Source: Pseudoflavonifractor sp050943825
GTDB taxonomy: Bacteria > Bacillota > Clostridia > Oscillospirales > Oscillospiraceae
Reading direction: 5' to 3'
NCBI RefSeq assembly: GCF_050943825.1
Contig: NZ_JBMNPX010000001.1
Location: 186,001-250,000, forward strand
DNA: 64,000 nucleotides
Below are positions 32,176 to 41,530 of this stretch, piece after piece (positions within the stretch are counted from its first letter, which is position 1; each line of letters starts with the position of its first letter). The notes beneath the pieces are model-generated. The model did not search any database, was not told where the DNA came from, and saw only the letters and a list, made by a program, of their open reading frames with translations. Position numbers and translations under genes: made by a program.

Positions 32176-33254
32176 AGCAATATATCTGTCTCTCCTCCTC
32201 CCCCTGGCAGGCGGTCCCCACCCGGACCCAGCAGCTGATGACCCGCCTGCGGGATGCGGAAGTCCTGTTCTTTGAGCCCCCCTCCTCCAGAGGCAGGGGC
32301 GCCCGGGACGGCGGCCGCAGGGTACGGCCCGGCCTGACAGTCTACACCCTGCCTCCCGTTCTCCAGGTGGACGAGCGCCACGGTTTTCTTTTCTCCCGCG
32401 GCGTCAACAAACTCGCTCGCTTTATTACGGCAAAAATGGACCGCCACCGGTTCCGGGAACCCATCCTCTGGACCACCTGCCCGGATCAGGTCCACCTGCT
32501 GGACAGCCTGCCTTTCCGGGGACTGGTGTACGACTGCGACCGGTACTGGTCCGGCTTCCCCCTGGAGTGGGAGAGCGACCTGGCCCTGTCCGCCGACGTC
32601 ATCTTCGCCGCCTCCCAGGGGCTCATCGACCACCTGTCCCCCTGCAACGACAACATCGCCCTACTCCCCAACGGCGTCAACTTCCCCATGTTCGCCCGGC
32701 AGGAGGCGGAGCTTCCCGGCGACCTAGCTTCCATCCCCAGGCCCATTCTGGGCTGGGCGGGTACCGTCCGGCGGAATTTGGATTTGTCTCCTCTGCTGCG
32801 TGCTGCTGCTGAGCTGCCCCAGTGCTCCTTCGTGCTGGTGGGTCAAATCGAGGGCAGCGCCCAGCTGCGCAGGCTGTCCGCCCTGCCCAACGTGCACCTG
32901 CTGGGCCCCAAGGCGCCGGTAGACCTGCCCGACTACCTGTGCCGGTTCGACGTGTGCCTGAATCTGCTCTCCGGCCGGGAGCTGCCCACCGACATCATCC
33001 CCAGCCGCATCTATGAGTACCTGTCCACCGGAAATCCCATCGTCTCCATGATCGGCAGCGGGCAGATTGAGCATTTCCCCGACGTGATCTACGGCGCCCA
33101 CACCGCACGGGAGTTCTCCCAGCTCTGCGCCAGCGCCCTGACCGAGGTGGGCAGCTGGACCAGATGCCGCCGCCGGGACTACGGCGCCGCCGCTGCCTGG
33201 AGTGTGCGGGCGGACGAGGTGTGCCGTATTCTGGACGCCATCGGGCTGTGCTGA
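32172..33254 (+). CDS. Glycosyltransferase, TuaH/GT4-like
   Basis: This 360-residue enzyme starts at TTG 32172, overlapping the GNAT stop. The C-lobe has the GT4-type donor site: LGWAGTVRRNLDLSPL, NVHLLGPKAPVDLPDYLCRFDVCLN and a motif IIPSRIYEYLSTGNPIVSM with the conserved glutamate. The N-lobe contains YDCDRYWSG, seen in TuaH-like proteins of teichuronic acid synthesis. It is the third gene of the csaB operon and probably extends the same wall or capsule polymer. There is no obvious membrane helix, so it should act at the inner face of the membrane. Confidence 0.82.
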   Translation: MKQYICLSSSPWQAVPTRTQQLMTRLRDAEVLFFEPPSSRGRGARDGGRRVRPGLTVYTLPPVLQVDERHGFLFSRGVNKLARFITAKMDRHRFREPILWTTCPDQVHLLDSLPFRGLVYDCDRYWSGFPLEWESDLALSADVIFAASQGLIDHLSPCNDNIALLPNGVNFPMFARQEAELPGDLASIPRPILGWAGTVRRNLDLSPLLRAAAELPQCSFVLVGQIEGSAQLRRLSALPNVHLLGPKAPVDLPDYLCRFDVCLNLLSGRELPTDIIPSRIYEYLSTGNPIVSMIGSGQIEHFPDVIYGAHTAREFSQLCASALTEVGSWTRCRRRDYGAAAAWSVRADEVCRILDAIGLC

Positions 33255-33351
33255 ATGGACCATTCTTTTTGCGCTCTGTCAAAAATGGTCAACTGTCCAT
33301 TGTATACATTTGTCCTTTCTTGTCCAAACCTACGAAAATGGGTTGGAACCC

Positions 33352-33380
33352 TTGTAAACCAGGGCGCAATACGATATATT
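33352..33380 (+). promoter_or_regulatory. Promoter of the purine operon
   Basis: TTGTAA (33352-33357), 17-base spacer, TATATT (33375-33380). A palindrome GGGTTGGAACCC lies immediately upstream (33341-33352) and could be a repressor site. Transcription would start near 33387. Confidence 0.65.
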
Positions 33381-33402
33381 GTATTTATTCTTGGTACTAA
33401 GA

Positions 33403-33535
33403 GGGGTGCTTGCGTTGCTGAACGGAGGACACATTACCTGCCTGACCGTCATTCTCAACGGCCCCAATGCACCCGGAGCAGACTGCTGAACTTTATCAGG
33501 TCATCCATAATAACGGATGACCTGATTTATTTTTC
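33403..33535 (+). promoter_or_regulatory. Purine operon leader: folded domain plus intrinsic terminator
   Basis: A closed domain is formed by GGGTGC (33404-33409) with GCACCC (33469-33474), enclosing CGTTG (33413-33417) with CAACG (33456-33460) and an inner ACGGAGG/CCT...CCGT hairpin. It is followed by a terminator: ATCAGGTCATCC (33495-33506) with GGATGACCTGAT (33515-33526) and TTATTTTT. purE begins 36 bases later. The layout is that of an attenuated purine operon. The domain does not match the guanine, PRPP (ykkC) or ZTP (pfl) aptamers as I know them. A 27-codon leader reading frame (33407-33487) also fits the region. Confidence 0.6.
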
Positions 33536-33570
33536 GCAGAGCTGAAATTTTTTGTATCATGGAGGTCGTT

Positions 33571-34065
33571 ATGAGCAAGAAAGTTGCAGTTATCATGGGT
33601 TCCGACTCCGACCTGGAGACCATGCGTCCCTGCGTGAAGCGTCTCAAGAGCTTCGGCATCCCCTGTGAGGTGCGGGTCATCTCCGCCCACCGTACCCCCG
33701 CCGCCGCTGAGGACTTCGCTTCCCACGCCGAGGAGAACGGCTTCGGCGTCATCATCGCCGCCGCGGGCAAGGCCGCCCACCTGGCCGGCGTCCTGGCCGC
33801 CTACACCACCCTGCCCGTCATCGGCGTGCCCATTAAGACCTCCATGATGGGCGGTCTGGACAGCCTGCTGTCCATGGTCCAGATGCCTAAGGGCATCCCC
33901 GTGGCCTGCGTGGCCGTGGACGGCTCCGACAACGCCGCCATCCTGGCCGCCCAGATGCTGGCCCTCTCCGACGCCTCCCTGGCTGCCGCCCTGAAGGACT
34001 TCAAGGCCGCCATGGCCGACGAGGTGGCCGAGAAGGACCGCAAGCTCCAGACCGAGACCTTTTGA
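33571..34065 (+). CDS. purE: N5-carboxyaminoimidazole ribonucleotide mutase PurE
   Basis: This 164-residue class I PurE converts N5-CAIR to CAIR in de novo purine synthesis. The substrate loops MGSDSDLETM (residues 10-19) and SAHRTP (near 41-46) are intact, with the catalytic histidine in the latter. I start at ATG 33571 because GGAGG sits 9 bases upstream; an ATG at 33559 contains that site in its own first codons. It is the first gene of an eight-gene purine operon. Confidence 0.96.
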   Translation: MSKKVAVIMGSDSDLETMRPCVKRLKSFGIPCEVRVISAHRTPAAAEDFASHAEENGFGVIIAAAGKAAHLAGVLAAYTTLPVIGVPIKTSMMGGLDSLLSMVQMPKGIPVACVAVDGSDNAAILAAQMLALSDASLAAALKDFKAAMADEVAEKDRKLQTETF

Positions 34066-34118
34066 GTTTTCTCCATCATTTAAAATAAATTAATTCAAAT
34101 AGACAGGAGCGGTTTAAC

Positions 34119-34835
<717 letters not shown>

Positions 34836-34838
34836 TCC

Positions 34839-36260
34839 ATGGGCGGTTTCTTTGGCACCATCTCAAAGCAGGACTGCGTCATGGACCTGTTCTTCGGCAC
34901 CGACTACCACTCCCATCTGGGCACCAAGCGGGGCGGCATGGCGGTCTATGACCCCAAGGACGGCTTCCAGCGGCAGATCCACAACATTGAAAATACCCCC
35001 TTCCGCACCAAGTTCGACAAGGATATCGCCGACTTCCACGGCTGCTCTGGCATCGGCTGCATCAGCGACACCGACCCCCAGCCCCTGCTGGTGCGCTCCC
35101 ACCTGGGCCTGTATGCCATCACCACCGTGGGCATCATCAACAACGCCGACGAGCTCATTGAGCGGTACTTCTCCGACCACGGCCACCAGTTCATGGCCAT
35201 GAGCTCGGGTAAGGTCAACTCCACCGAGCTGGTTGCTGCCCTCATCAACCAGAAGGATGACCTGATCTCCGGTATCCGCCACGCCCAGGAGGAGATTGAC
35301 GGCTCCGCCACCATCCTCCTGCTGGACCAGGACGGCATCATCGCCGCCCGCGACCGGATGGGCCGCCTGCCCGTGCTCATCGGCCAGAGCGAGACCGGCT
35401 GCTGCGTATCCTTTGAGTCCTTCGCCTACCATAAGCTGGGCTATCACGACGCCTACGAGCTGGGCCCCCAGGAGATTGTCCGGGTCACCGCCGACGGCTG
35501 GACCACTCTGGCCCCCGCCGGGGACAAGATGAAGATCTGCGCCTTCCTCTGGACCTACTATGGCTACCCCAACTCCAACTATGAGGGCGTCAACGTGGAG
35601 GTCATGCGCTACCGCAACGGCGAGATTATGGCCCGTGACGAGGTCCAGAAGGGCAAGCTGCCCAAGGTGGACTATGTGGCCGGCGTGCCCGACTCCGGCG
35701 TGCCTCACGCCATCGGCTTCGCCAACCGCAGCGGCAAGCCCTTCGCCCGCCCCTTCGTCAAGTACACCCCCACCTGGCCCCGGTCCTTCATGCCCGCCAA
35801 CCAGGATGCCCGCAACCAGGTGGCCAAGATGAAGCAGATTCCCGTCCCCGAGCTCATCGAGGGCAAGAAGCTCCTCTTTGTGGACGACTCCATCGTCCGT
35901 GGCACCCAGCTGCGTGAGACCGTGGAGTTCCTGTATGAGTCGGGCGCCGAGGAGGTCCACATGCGTTCGGCCTGTCCCCCTATCATGTACGGCTGCAAGT
36001 ACCTCAACTTCTCCCGTAGCAACTCCGACATGGAGCTCATCGCCCGCCGCACCATCCAGGAGCTGGAGGGCGACGAGGGCCAGCAGCACCTGGATGAGTA
36101 CGCCGACGCCTCCACGGAACGGGGCCAGTGCATGCTCAAGGCCATCTGCGAGAAGCTGGGCTTTGACTCCCTGGGCTATCAGTCCCTGGACGGCCTGCTG
36201 GAGGCCATCGGCATCGACCGGGACAAGGTGTGCACCTACTGCTGGAACGGCAAGGAGTAA
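34839..36260 (+). CDS. purF: Amidophosphoribosyltransferase homologue lacking the nucleophilic cysteine
   Basis: This 473-residue protein has the PurF two-domain layout. The C-terminal phosphoribosyltransferase domain is intact: PRPP loop LLFVDDSIVRGTQ with D349-D350. The N-terminal glutaminase domain is not. Normal PurF begins (after Met or a propeptide) with CGIFG; here it reads MGGFFG, so the catalytic Cys1 is glycine. Further glutamine-site motifs differ too: RSHLGLYAI in place of the arginine loop, VGIINNADEL in place of HNGNLTN, and SSGKVNSTE in place of SDSE. It may use free ammonia, need a partner glutaminase, or do something else. Similar Cys-less copies with the MGGFFG start exist in other gut anaerobes as far as I recall. 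It is tightly packed in the operon. Confidence 0.85.
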   Translation: MGGFFGTISKQDCVMDLFFGTDYHSHLGTKRGGMAVYDPKDGFQRQIHNIENTPFRTKFDKDIADFHGCSGIGCISDTDPQPLLVRSHLGLYAITTVGIINNADELIERYFSDHGHQFMAMSSGKVNSTELVAALINQKDDLISGIRHAQEEIDGSATILLLDQDGIIAARDRMGRLPVLIGQSETGCCVSFESFAYHKLGYHDAYELGPQEIVRVTADGWTTLAPAGDKMKICAFLWTYYGYPNSNYEGVNVEVMRYRNGEIMARDEVQKGKLPKVDYVAGVPDSGVPHAIGFANRSGKPFARPFVKYTPTWPRSFMPANQDARNQVAKMKQIPVPELIEGKKLLFVDDSIVRGTQLRETVEFLYESGAEEVHMRSACPPIMYGCKYLNFSRSNSDMELIARRTIQELEGDEGQQHLDEYADASTERGQCMLKAICEKLGFDSLGYQSLDGLLEAIGIDRDKVCTYCWNGKE

Positions 36261-36302
36261 ACCACACCCCTTCTACTACAATTTTGATTGGAGGTTCCCC
36301 CA

Positions 36303-37343
36303 TTGAAGAACTCCCATTCTGAGTCCTACGCCGCCGCCGGTGTGGACGTCACCGCCGGCTATGAGGCGGTCAAGCGCATCAAGCCCATGGTGGAGTCCAC
36401 CTACATCCCCGGCGTCATGGGCACCCTGGGCGGCTTCGGCGGCATGTTCGCCCCCGATATGACCGGCATGAAGAAGCCCGTCCTGGTGTCCGGCACCGAC
36501 GGCGTGGGCACCAAGCTGAAGATTGCCTTTCTCATGGACAAGCACGACACCGTGGGCATCGACTGCGTGGCCATGTGCGTCAACGATATCATCTGCGGCG
36601 GCGCCGCTCCCCTGTTCTTCCTGGACTACATCGCCTGCGGCAAGAACGACCCCGCCCGCATCGCGGAGATTGTCTCCGGCATCACCGAGGGCTGCCGTCA
36701 GGCCGAGTGCGCCCTGGTGGGCGGCGAGACCGCCGAGATGCCCGGCTTCTACCCCGCTGAGGAGTACGACCTGGCCGGCTTCTCCGTGGGCATCGTGGAC
36801 GAGGAGAAGATCATCGACGGCAAGGCCCTCGCCGAGGGCGACGTGCTCATCGGCCTGGCCTCCTCCGGCGTCCACTCCAACGGCTTCTCCCTGGTCCGCA
36901 AAGTCTTTGATGTGACCGCCGAGAACCTGAAGGAGTATCGCGAGAGCCTGGGCACCACTCTGGGCGAGGCCCTGCTGGCCCCCACCCGCATCTACGTAAA
37001 AGCCGTCAAGGCCCTGCTGAAGGCGGGCGTGGACATCCACGCCGTCAGCCACATCACCGGCGGTGGCTTCTACGAGAACGTGCCCCGCATGATGACTGAC
37101 GGCCTCACCGCTGCCATCCATACCGGCAGCTTTCCCTGCCCGCCCATCTTCCGGCTCATCCAGGAGAAGGGCGGCATCCCCACCCGGGATATGTACAACA
37201 CCTTCAACATGGGTATCGGCATGATCCTCGCCGTCCCCGCTCCCCAGGCCGGTCAGGCCCTGGACGTCCTGTCCGCCGCCGGCGAAACTGCCTACCAGAT
37301 TGGTCAGGTCATCCCCGGAAGCGACGGTGTCGTGCTGGACTGA
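36303..37343 (+). CDS. purM: Phosphoribosylformylglycinamidine cyclo-ligase (AIR synthetase) PurM
   Basis: This 346-residue enzyme closes the imidazole ring of AIR with ATP. The signature SGTDGVGTKLKIAF, the loop DCVAMCVNDIICGGAAPLFF and the segment GGETAEMPGFY are all present. The likely start is TTG 36303, eight bases after GGAGG; the next upstream TTG (36288) overlaps that site. Length is typical. It follows the purF homologue by 42 bases. Confidence 0.96.
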   Translation: MKNSHSESYAAAGVDVTAGYEAVKRIKPMVESTYIPGVMGTLGGFGGMFAPDMTGMKKPVLVSGTDGVGTKLKIAFLMDKHDTVGIDCVAMCVNDIICGGAAPLFFLDYIACGKNDPARIAEIVSGITEGCRQAECALVGGETAEMPGFYPAEEYDLAGFSVGIVDEEKIIDGKALAEGDVLIGLASSGVHSNGFSLVRKVFDVTAENLKEYRESLGTTLGEALLAPTRIYVKAVKALLKAGVDIHAVSHITGGGFYENVPRMMTDGLTAAIHTGSFPCPPIFRLIQEKGGIPTRDMYNTFNMGIGMILAVPAPQAGQALDVLSAAGETAYQIGQVIPGSDGVVLD

Positions 37344-37353
37344 CGCCCCCACT

Positions 37354-37404
37354 CAGGGCGGCCCGCAGCTGTCCTTCCGGCGGCCCGGGCCGCCCTGTCT
37401 CTTT
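37354..37404 (+). other. Strong GC-rich hairpin between purM and purN
   Basis: CAGGGCGGCCCG (37354-37365) pairs perfectly with CGGGCCGCCCTG (37386-37397), with only a weak T-rich tail (TCTCTTTTCT). It sits in the one large gap (143 bases) of the purine operon, so it could reduce expression of the downstream genes or protect the upstream mRNA end. Weak promoter-like hexamers (TTCAGA, 17, TACTAC) follow at 37440-37468. Confidence 0.5.
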
Positions 37405-37486
37405 TCTCTGTCGCTGCTCACTGTGAAGTGATTTCACTTTTCAGACTTTGCAGCACGGACTTTACTACATTGGGGAGGTAACTCTC

Positions 37487-38122
37487 ATGCCGAAAAATAT
37501 TGTGGTCCTGGTCTCCGGCGGCGGCACCAACCTCCAGGCCCTCATCGACGCCCAGAGCCGCGGGGAGATTCTGAACGGCGCCATCACCGCCGTCATCTCC
37601 TCCCGCCCCGACGCCTATGCCCTGGAGCGGGCCAAGGCGGCCGGGATTCCGGGCTATGTGGTGGCCCGGAAGGATTTCCCGGGAAACCGGGAGATGACCC
37701 AGGCCCTGGTGGCCAAGCTCCGGGAACTGAAGGCGGACCTGGTGGTGCTGGCCGGTTTTATGCACATCCTCACCGAGGAGATGGTCCAGGCCTATCCCAA
37801 CGCCATCCTCAACGTCCACCCCGCCCTCATTCCCTCCTTCTGCGGCAAGGGCGCCTACGGCCTCCATGTCCACGAGATGGCCCTGGCCTACGGCGTCAAG
37901 GTCACCGGCGCCACCGTCCACTTCGTCAACGAGGAGGCCGACGGCGGCCCCATCGTGCTCCAGAAGGCGGTGGAAATCAGAGAGGGCGACACCCCCGAGG
38001 TGCTCCAGCGCCGGGTCATGGAGGAGGCCGAGTGGAAGCTCCTTCCCCTGGCCGTGTCCCTCTTCTGTCAGGACCGCCTCTGTGTGGAGGGCCGGTGCGT
38101 CCATATCCGCCCTCAGGCCTGA
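37487..38122 (+). CDS. purN: Phosphoribosylglycinamide formyltransferase PurN
   Basis: This 211-residue enzyme transfers the formyl group of N10-formyl-THF to GAR. The phosphate loop SGGGTNLQAL (residues ~9-18), the catalytic asparagine and histidine in ILNVHPALIPSF and the catalytic aspartate in EEADGGPIV are present. The start ATG 37487 has GGGGAGG upstream. It comes after the hairpin-containing gap of the operon. Confidence 0.96.
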   Translation: MPKNIVVLVSGGGTNLQALIDAQSRGEILNGAITAVISSRPDAYALERAKAAGIPGYVVARKDFPGNREMTQALVAKLRELKADLVVLAGFMHILTEEMVQAYPNAILNVHPALIPSFCGKGAYGLHVHEMALAYGVKVTGATVHFVNEEADGGPIVLQKAVEIREGDTPEVLQRRVMEEAEWKLLPLAVSLFCQDRLCVEGRCVHIRPQA

Positions 38123-38162
38123 CACCCCGCTACTGATACTTTTGTAAGGGAGAATATACGAC

Positions 38163-38864
38163 ATGCTCGATCTGTTTCAGCTTCTCAGCGCCAACTCCTA
38201 TCCCGGCCGCGGCATCGTCCTGGGCCGCAGCGCCGACAACAAGAAGGCTGTGATTGCCTATTTCATCATGGGCCGCAGCGAGAACTCCCGCAACCGGGTT
38301 TTTGAAGCCACCGAGGACGGCATCCGTACCCGCGCCTTCGACGAGTCCAAGATGACCGACCCCTCCCTCATCATCTACCACCCCGTCCGGGTGGTGGACG
38401 GCACCACCATCGTCACCAACGGCGACCAGACCGACACCATCGCCGACGCCTACCGCAAGGGCGAAGGCTTTGTCCGTGCCCTGCGCACCCGTGAGTTTGA
38501 GCCTGACTGCCCCAACTACACTCCCCGCATCTCCGGCGCTGTCCGTGCCGACGGCAGCTACCGGCTGTCCATTCTGAAGAGCGCCAACGGCAACCCCGCC
38601 TGCTGCCAGCGGTTCTTCTTTGAGTACGACGCCCCCATCGCCGGTCAGGCCCACTTCATCAGCACCTATCAGGGCGACGGCTCCCCCCTGCCCTCCTTTG
38701 AGGGTGAGCCCCGCACCGTGGCCCTGGACGCCCCCGACGCCGCCGCGCTGGCTTCCCGCCTGTGGGAGAGCCTGAACGAGGAGAACAAGGTGTCCCTCTT
38801 CGTCTCCTATCTGGACCTGGAGACCGGTAAGGCGGACAGCGTTATCGTCAACAAGCATCAGTAA
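38163..38864 (+). CDS. purO: IMP cyclohydrolase, archaeal PurO type
   Basis: This 233-residue protein closes FAICAR to IMP, the last purine step. It is not related to the PurH cyclohydrolase domain. Its signatures match archaeal PurO: the opening YPGRGIVLGRS, the segment RSENSRNRVF and, most clearly, VTNGDQTDTIADAY, which corresponds to SNGSHTDTIAD in Methanothermobacter PurO. The length is slightly greater than archaeal PurO (about 200). AAGGGAG lies before the ATG. The next gene supplies the transformylase, so together the pair replaces bifunctional PurH. Confidence 0.88.
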   Translation: MLDLFQLLSANSYPGRGIVLGRSADNKKAVIAYFIMGRSENSRNRVFEATEDGIRTRAFDESKMTDPSLIIYHPVRVVDGTTIVTNGDQTDTIADAYRKGEGFVRALRTREFEPDCPNYTPRISGAVRADGSYRLSILKSANGNPACCQRFFFEYDAPIAGQAHFISTYQGDGSPLPSFEGEPRTVALDAPDAAALASRLWESLNEENKVSLFVSYLDLETGKADSVIVNKHQ

Positions 38865-38876
38865 GGAGGAGCGAAC

Positions 38877-40049
38877 ATGACCGAACTGGAACTGAAGTAC
38901 GGCTGCAACCCCAACCAGAAGCCCGCCCGCATCTTTATGGAATCCGGCGATCTGCCCATCAAGGTACTCAACGGCAAGCCCGGCTACATCAACTTCATGG
39001 ACGCCTTTAACTCCTGGCAGCTGGTCAAGGAGCTGAAGGCCGCCACCGGTCTGCCTGCCGCCGCCTCCTTCAAGCACGTCTCCCCCGCCGGCGCCGCTGT
39101 GGGCACTGAGCTGACCGACGTGGAGCGGAAGATTTACTTCGCCGAGGGCATGGAACTCTCCCCCATCGCCTCCGCCTATGTCCGCGCCCGCGGCGCTGAC
39201 CGCCTGTGCTCCTACGGCGACTGGGCCGCCCTTTCCGACGTGTGCGACGCCCAGACCGCCCGCTATCTGGCCCTGGAGGTGTCCGACGGCGTCATCGCCC
39301 CCGGCTACACCGACGAGGCTCTGGCCATCCTCAAGACCAAGCGCAAGGGCGGCTACAATGTGGTGCAGATGGACCCGGACTACATCCCCAAGGCCATCGA
39401 GCACAAGGACGTGTACGGCATCACCTTTGAGCAGGGCCGCAACAACTTCGAGATCAACGCCGCCCTGCTGGACAACATCGTCACCCAGAACAAGGACCTG
39501 CCTGAGAACGCCAAGCGGGACCTGATTCTGGCCCTCATCACCCTGAAGTACACCCAGTCCAACTCGGTGTGCTACACCAAGGACGGCCAGGCCATCGGCG
39601 TGGGCGCCGGCCAGCAGAGCCGCATCCACTGCACCCGTCTGGCGGGCAGCAAGGCCGACAACTGGCTTCTGCGGCAGCACCCCAAGGTGCTGGGCCTCCA
39701 GTTCGTGGACGGCATCCGCCGCCCCGACCGGGACAACGCCATCGACGTGTACATCTCCGACGAGTACGAGGATGTGCTGGCCGAGGGCGTGTGGCAGAAC
39801 ACCTTCAAGGTCAAGCCCGAGGTCCTCACCGTGGAGGAAAAGAAGGAGTGGATCTCCCGTCAGACCGGCGTCAGCGTTGGCTCCGACGCCTTCTTCCCCT
39901 TCGGCGACAACGTGGAGCGCGCCCGTAAGTCCGGCGTGTCCTACATCGCCCAGCCCGGCGGCTCCATCCGGGACGACAACGTCATCGAGACCTGCGACAA
40001 GTACGGCATCGTGATGGCCTTCACCGGCATGCGGCTGTTCCACCACTAA
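38877..40049 (+). CDS. Stand-alone AICAR transformylase (PurH C-terminal type)
   Basis: This 390-residue protein transfers a formyl group to AICAR. It corresponds to the transformylase half of PurH only; there is no N-terminal cyclohydrolase domain. The catalytic motif SFKHVSPAGAAV holds the Lys-His pair, and the C-terminal signatures ASDAFFPF-like SDAFFPFGDNVERA and YIAQPGGSIRDDNVI are present. Fold and length match the single-domain type found beside PurO in some Clostridia. It begins 12 bases after purO with AAGGAGG upstream, so the two are translated together. Confidence 0.9.
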   Translation: MTELELKYGCNPNQKPARIFMESGDLPIKVLNGKPGYINFMDAFNSWQLVKELKAATGLPAAASFKHVSPAGAAVGTELTDVERKIYFAEGMELSPIASAYVRARGADRLCSYGDWAALSDVCDAQTARYLALEVSDGVIAPGYTDEALAILKTKRKGGYNVVQMDPDYIPKAIEHKDVYGITFEQGRNNFEINAALLDNIVTQNKDLPENAKRDLILALITLKYTQSNSVCYTKDGQAIGVGAGQQSRIHCTRLAGSKADNWLLRQHPKVLGLQFVDGIRRPDRDNAIDVYISDEYEDVLAEGVWQNTFKVKPEVLTVEEKKEWISRQTGVSVGSDAFFPFGDNVERARKSGVSYIAQPGGSIRDDNVIETCDKYGIVMAFTGMRLFHH

Positions 40050-40115
40050 GCCGCATCCCATACAACGGTCCCCGGCGGGGACTCCGAACCCCAACAAGAA
40101 ACGAGGTATATCACA

Positions 40116-41372
40116 ATGAAAGTTCTCGTCGTAGGCGGCGGCGGACGGGAGCACGCCATCGTGTGGGCCCTGTCCAAGAGCCGTAAAGTAGATCAGCTTT
40201 TCTGTGCCCCCGGCAACGGCGGTATCGCCTCCTTGGCCGAGTGCATTCCCATCAAGGCCACCGACGTGGAGGTCATGGTGGCCTGGGCCGTCTCCCACGC
40301 CATCGACTTCGTGGTTGTGGCCCCCGACGATCCCCTGGCCCTGGGCATGGTGGACGCCATGGAGGCTGCGGGCATCCCTGCCTTCGGCCCCCGGGCCAAC
40401 GCGGCCATCATCGAGGCCTCCAAGGTCTTTTCCAAGAATCTGATGGCCAAGTACCACATCCCCACCGCCAAGTATAACACCTTTACAGATATGGACGCCG
40501 CGCTCTCCTACGTCCGGGAGCAGGGTGCGCCCATCGTGGTCAAGGCCGACGGCCTGGCCCTGGGCAAGGGCGTCATCGTGGCTCAGTCCGTGGAGGAGGC
40601 GGAGGACGCCGTCCGCTCCATGATGGCGGACAAGCGCTTCGGTGAGGCGGGCACCCGCCTGGTCATCGAGGAGTGTATGACCGGCCCCGAGGTGACGGTA
40701 CTGGCCTTCTGTGACGGAGAGCACGTGGTTCCCATGCCCTCCTCTCAGGATCACAAGCGGGCTTTTGACGGCAACAAGGGTCCCAACACCGGCGGCATGG
40801 GCGCCATCTCTCCCTCCCCCAACTACACCCCCGAGGTGGCGGATCGCTGCATGAAGGAGATCTTCCTCCCCACTGTGGCCGCTCTGAAGGCGGAGGGCCG
40901 CCCCTTCCACGGCGTGCTCTACTTCGGCCTTATGCTCACCCCCGACGGCCCCAAGGTGGTGGAGTACAACGCCCGGTTCGGCGACCCGGAGTGTCAGGCC
41001 GTCCTCTCCCTGCTGGAGAGCGACCTGCTTGACATTATGATCGCCTGCCGTGAGGGTACCCTGGACCAGCTGGACATCCGCTGGAAGGATGCCGCCGCCT
41101 GCTGCCTGGTGCTGGCCTCGGGTGGTTATCCCGGAAAGTACCAGAGCGGCTACCCCATCTCCGGCCTGGAGAAGGCGGGCGAGACCGCCATGGTCTTCCA
41201 TGCCGGCACCCGTCTGGACGAGGACGGACAGGTCCTCACCGCCGGCGGCCGTGTGCTGGGCGTTACTGCAACCGGCCCTGCCCTGGCTGACGCCATTGAC
41301 GGCGCTTACAGATCTGCCAAGTATATCTCCTTTACAGATATGCAGTTCCGCACCGACATCGGCCGGGTATAA
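40116..41372 (+). CDS. purD: Phosphoribosylamine-glycine ligase (GAR synthetase) PurD
   Basis: This 418-residue ATP-grasp ligase joins glycine to phosphoribosylamine. The N-terminus VLVVGGGGREHAIVWAL, the ATP-grasp loop VVKADGLALGKGVIVA, the motif SSQDHKRAFDGNKGPNTGGMGA and the metal segment EYNARFGDPECQ are all complete. It is the last gene of the purine operon, with a 66-base gap from the transformylase gene, and ends at a strong terminator. purL, purS, purQ, purB and purK are not in this window. Confidence 0.96.
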   Translation: MKVLVVGGGGREHAIVWALSKSRKVDQLFCAPGNGGIASLAECIPIKATDVEVMVAWAVSHAIDFVVVAPDDPLALGMVDAMEAAGIPAFGPRANAAIIEASKVFSKNLMAKYHIPTAKYNTFTDMDAALSYVREQGAPIVVKADGLALGKGVIVAQSVEEAEDAVRSMMADKRFGEAGTRLVIEECMTGPEVTVLAFCDGEHVVPMPSSQDHKRAFDGNKGPNTGGMGAISPSPNYTPEVADRCMKEIFLPTVAALKAEGRPFHGVLYFGLMLTPDGPKVVEYNARFGDPECQAVLSLLESDLLDIMIACREGTLDQLDIRWKDAAACCLVLASGGYPGKYQSGYPISGLEKAGETAMVFHAGTRLDEDGQVLTAGGRVLGVTATGPALADAIDGAYRSAKYISFTDMQFRTDIGRV

Positions 41373-41390
41373 ATCCGGAATACAGCGTAT

Positions 41391-41420
41391 GCAAAAGAGC
41401 GGCTCAGGCCGCTCTTTTGC
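41391..41420 (+). terminator. Terminator of the purine operon
   Basis: GCAAAAGAGCGG pairs perfectly with CCGCTCTTTTGC around a CTCAGG loop. Confidence 0.9.
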
Positions 41421-41530
41421 GTTGTTTCGGATGGACGCAACCGGCGGTTGTCAAATGTTTTACTGTTCATGGTGGTCTTTCTCCCCGCTTTGTGCTACCA
41501 TTTTCTCACGACCAAGAGGAGGAATTCCCT

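Noticed and set aside
33407..33487. A 27-codon frame in the purE leader (GTG start) ending just before the terminator
   Set aside because: No convincing ribosome binding site, and the composition does not show repeated purine-related codons or a stalling motif. Kept only as an alternative in the leader finding.
33387..33535. Guanine, ZTP or PRPP riboswitch at purE
   Set aside because: None of the conserved core sequences I know for these classes is present.
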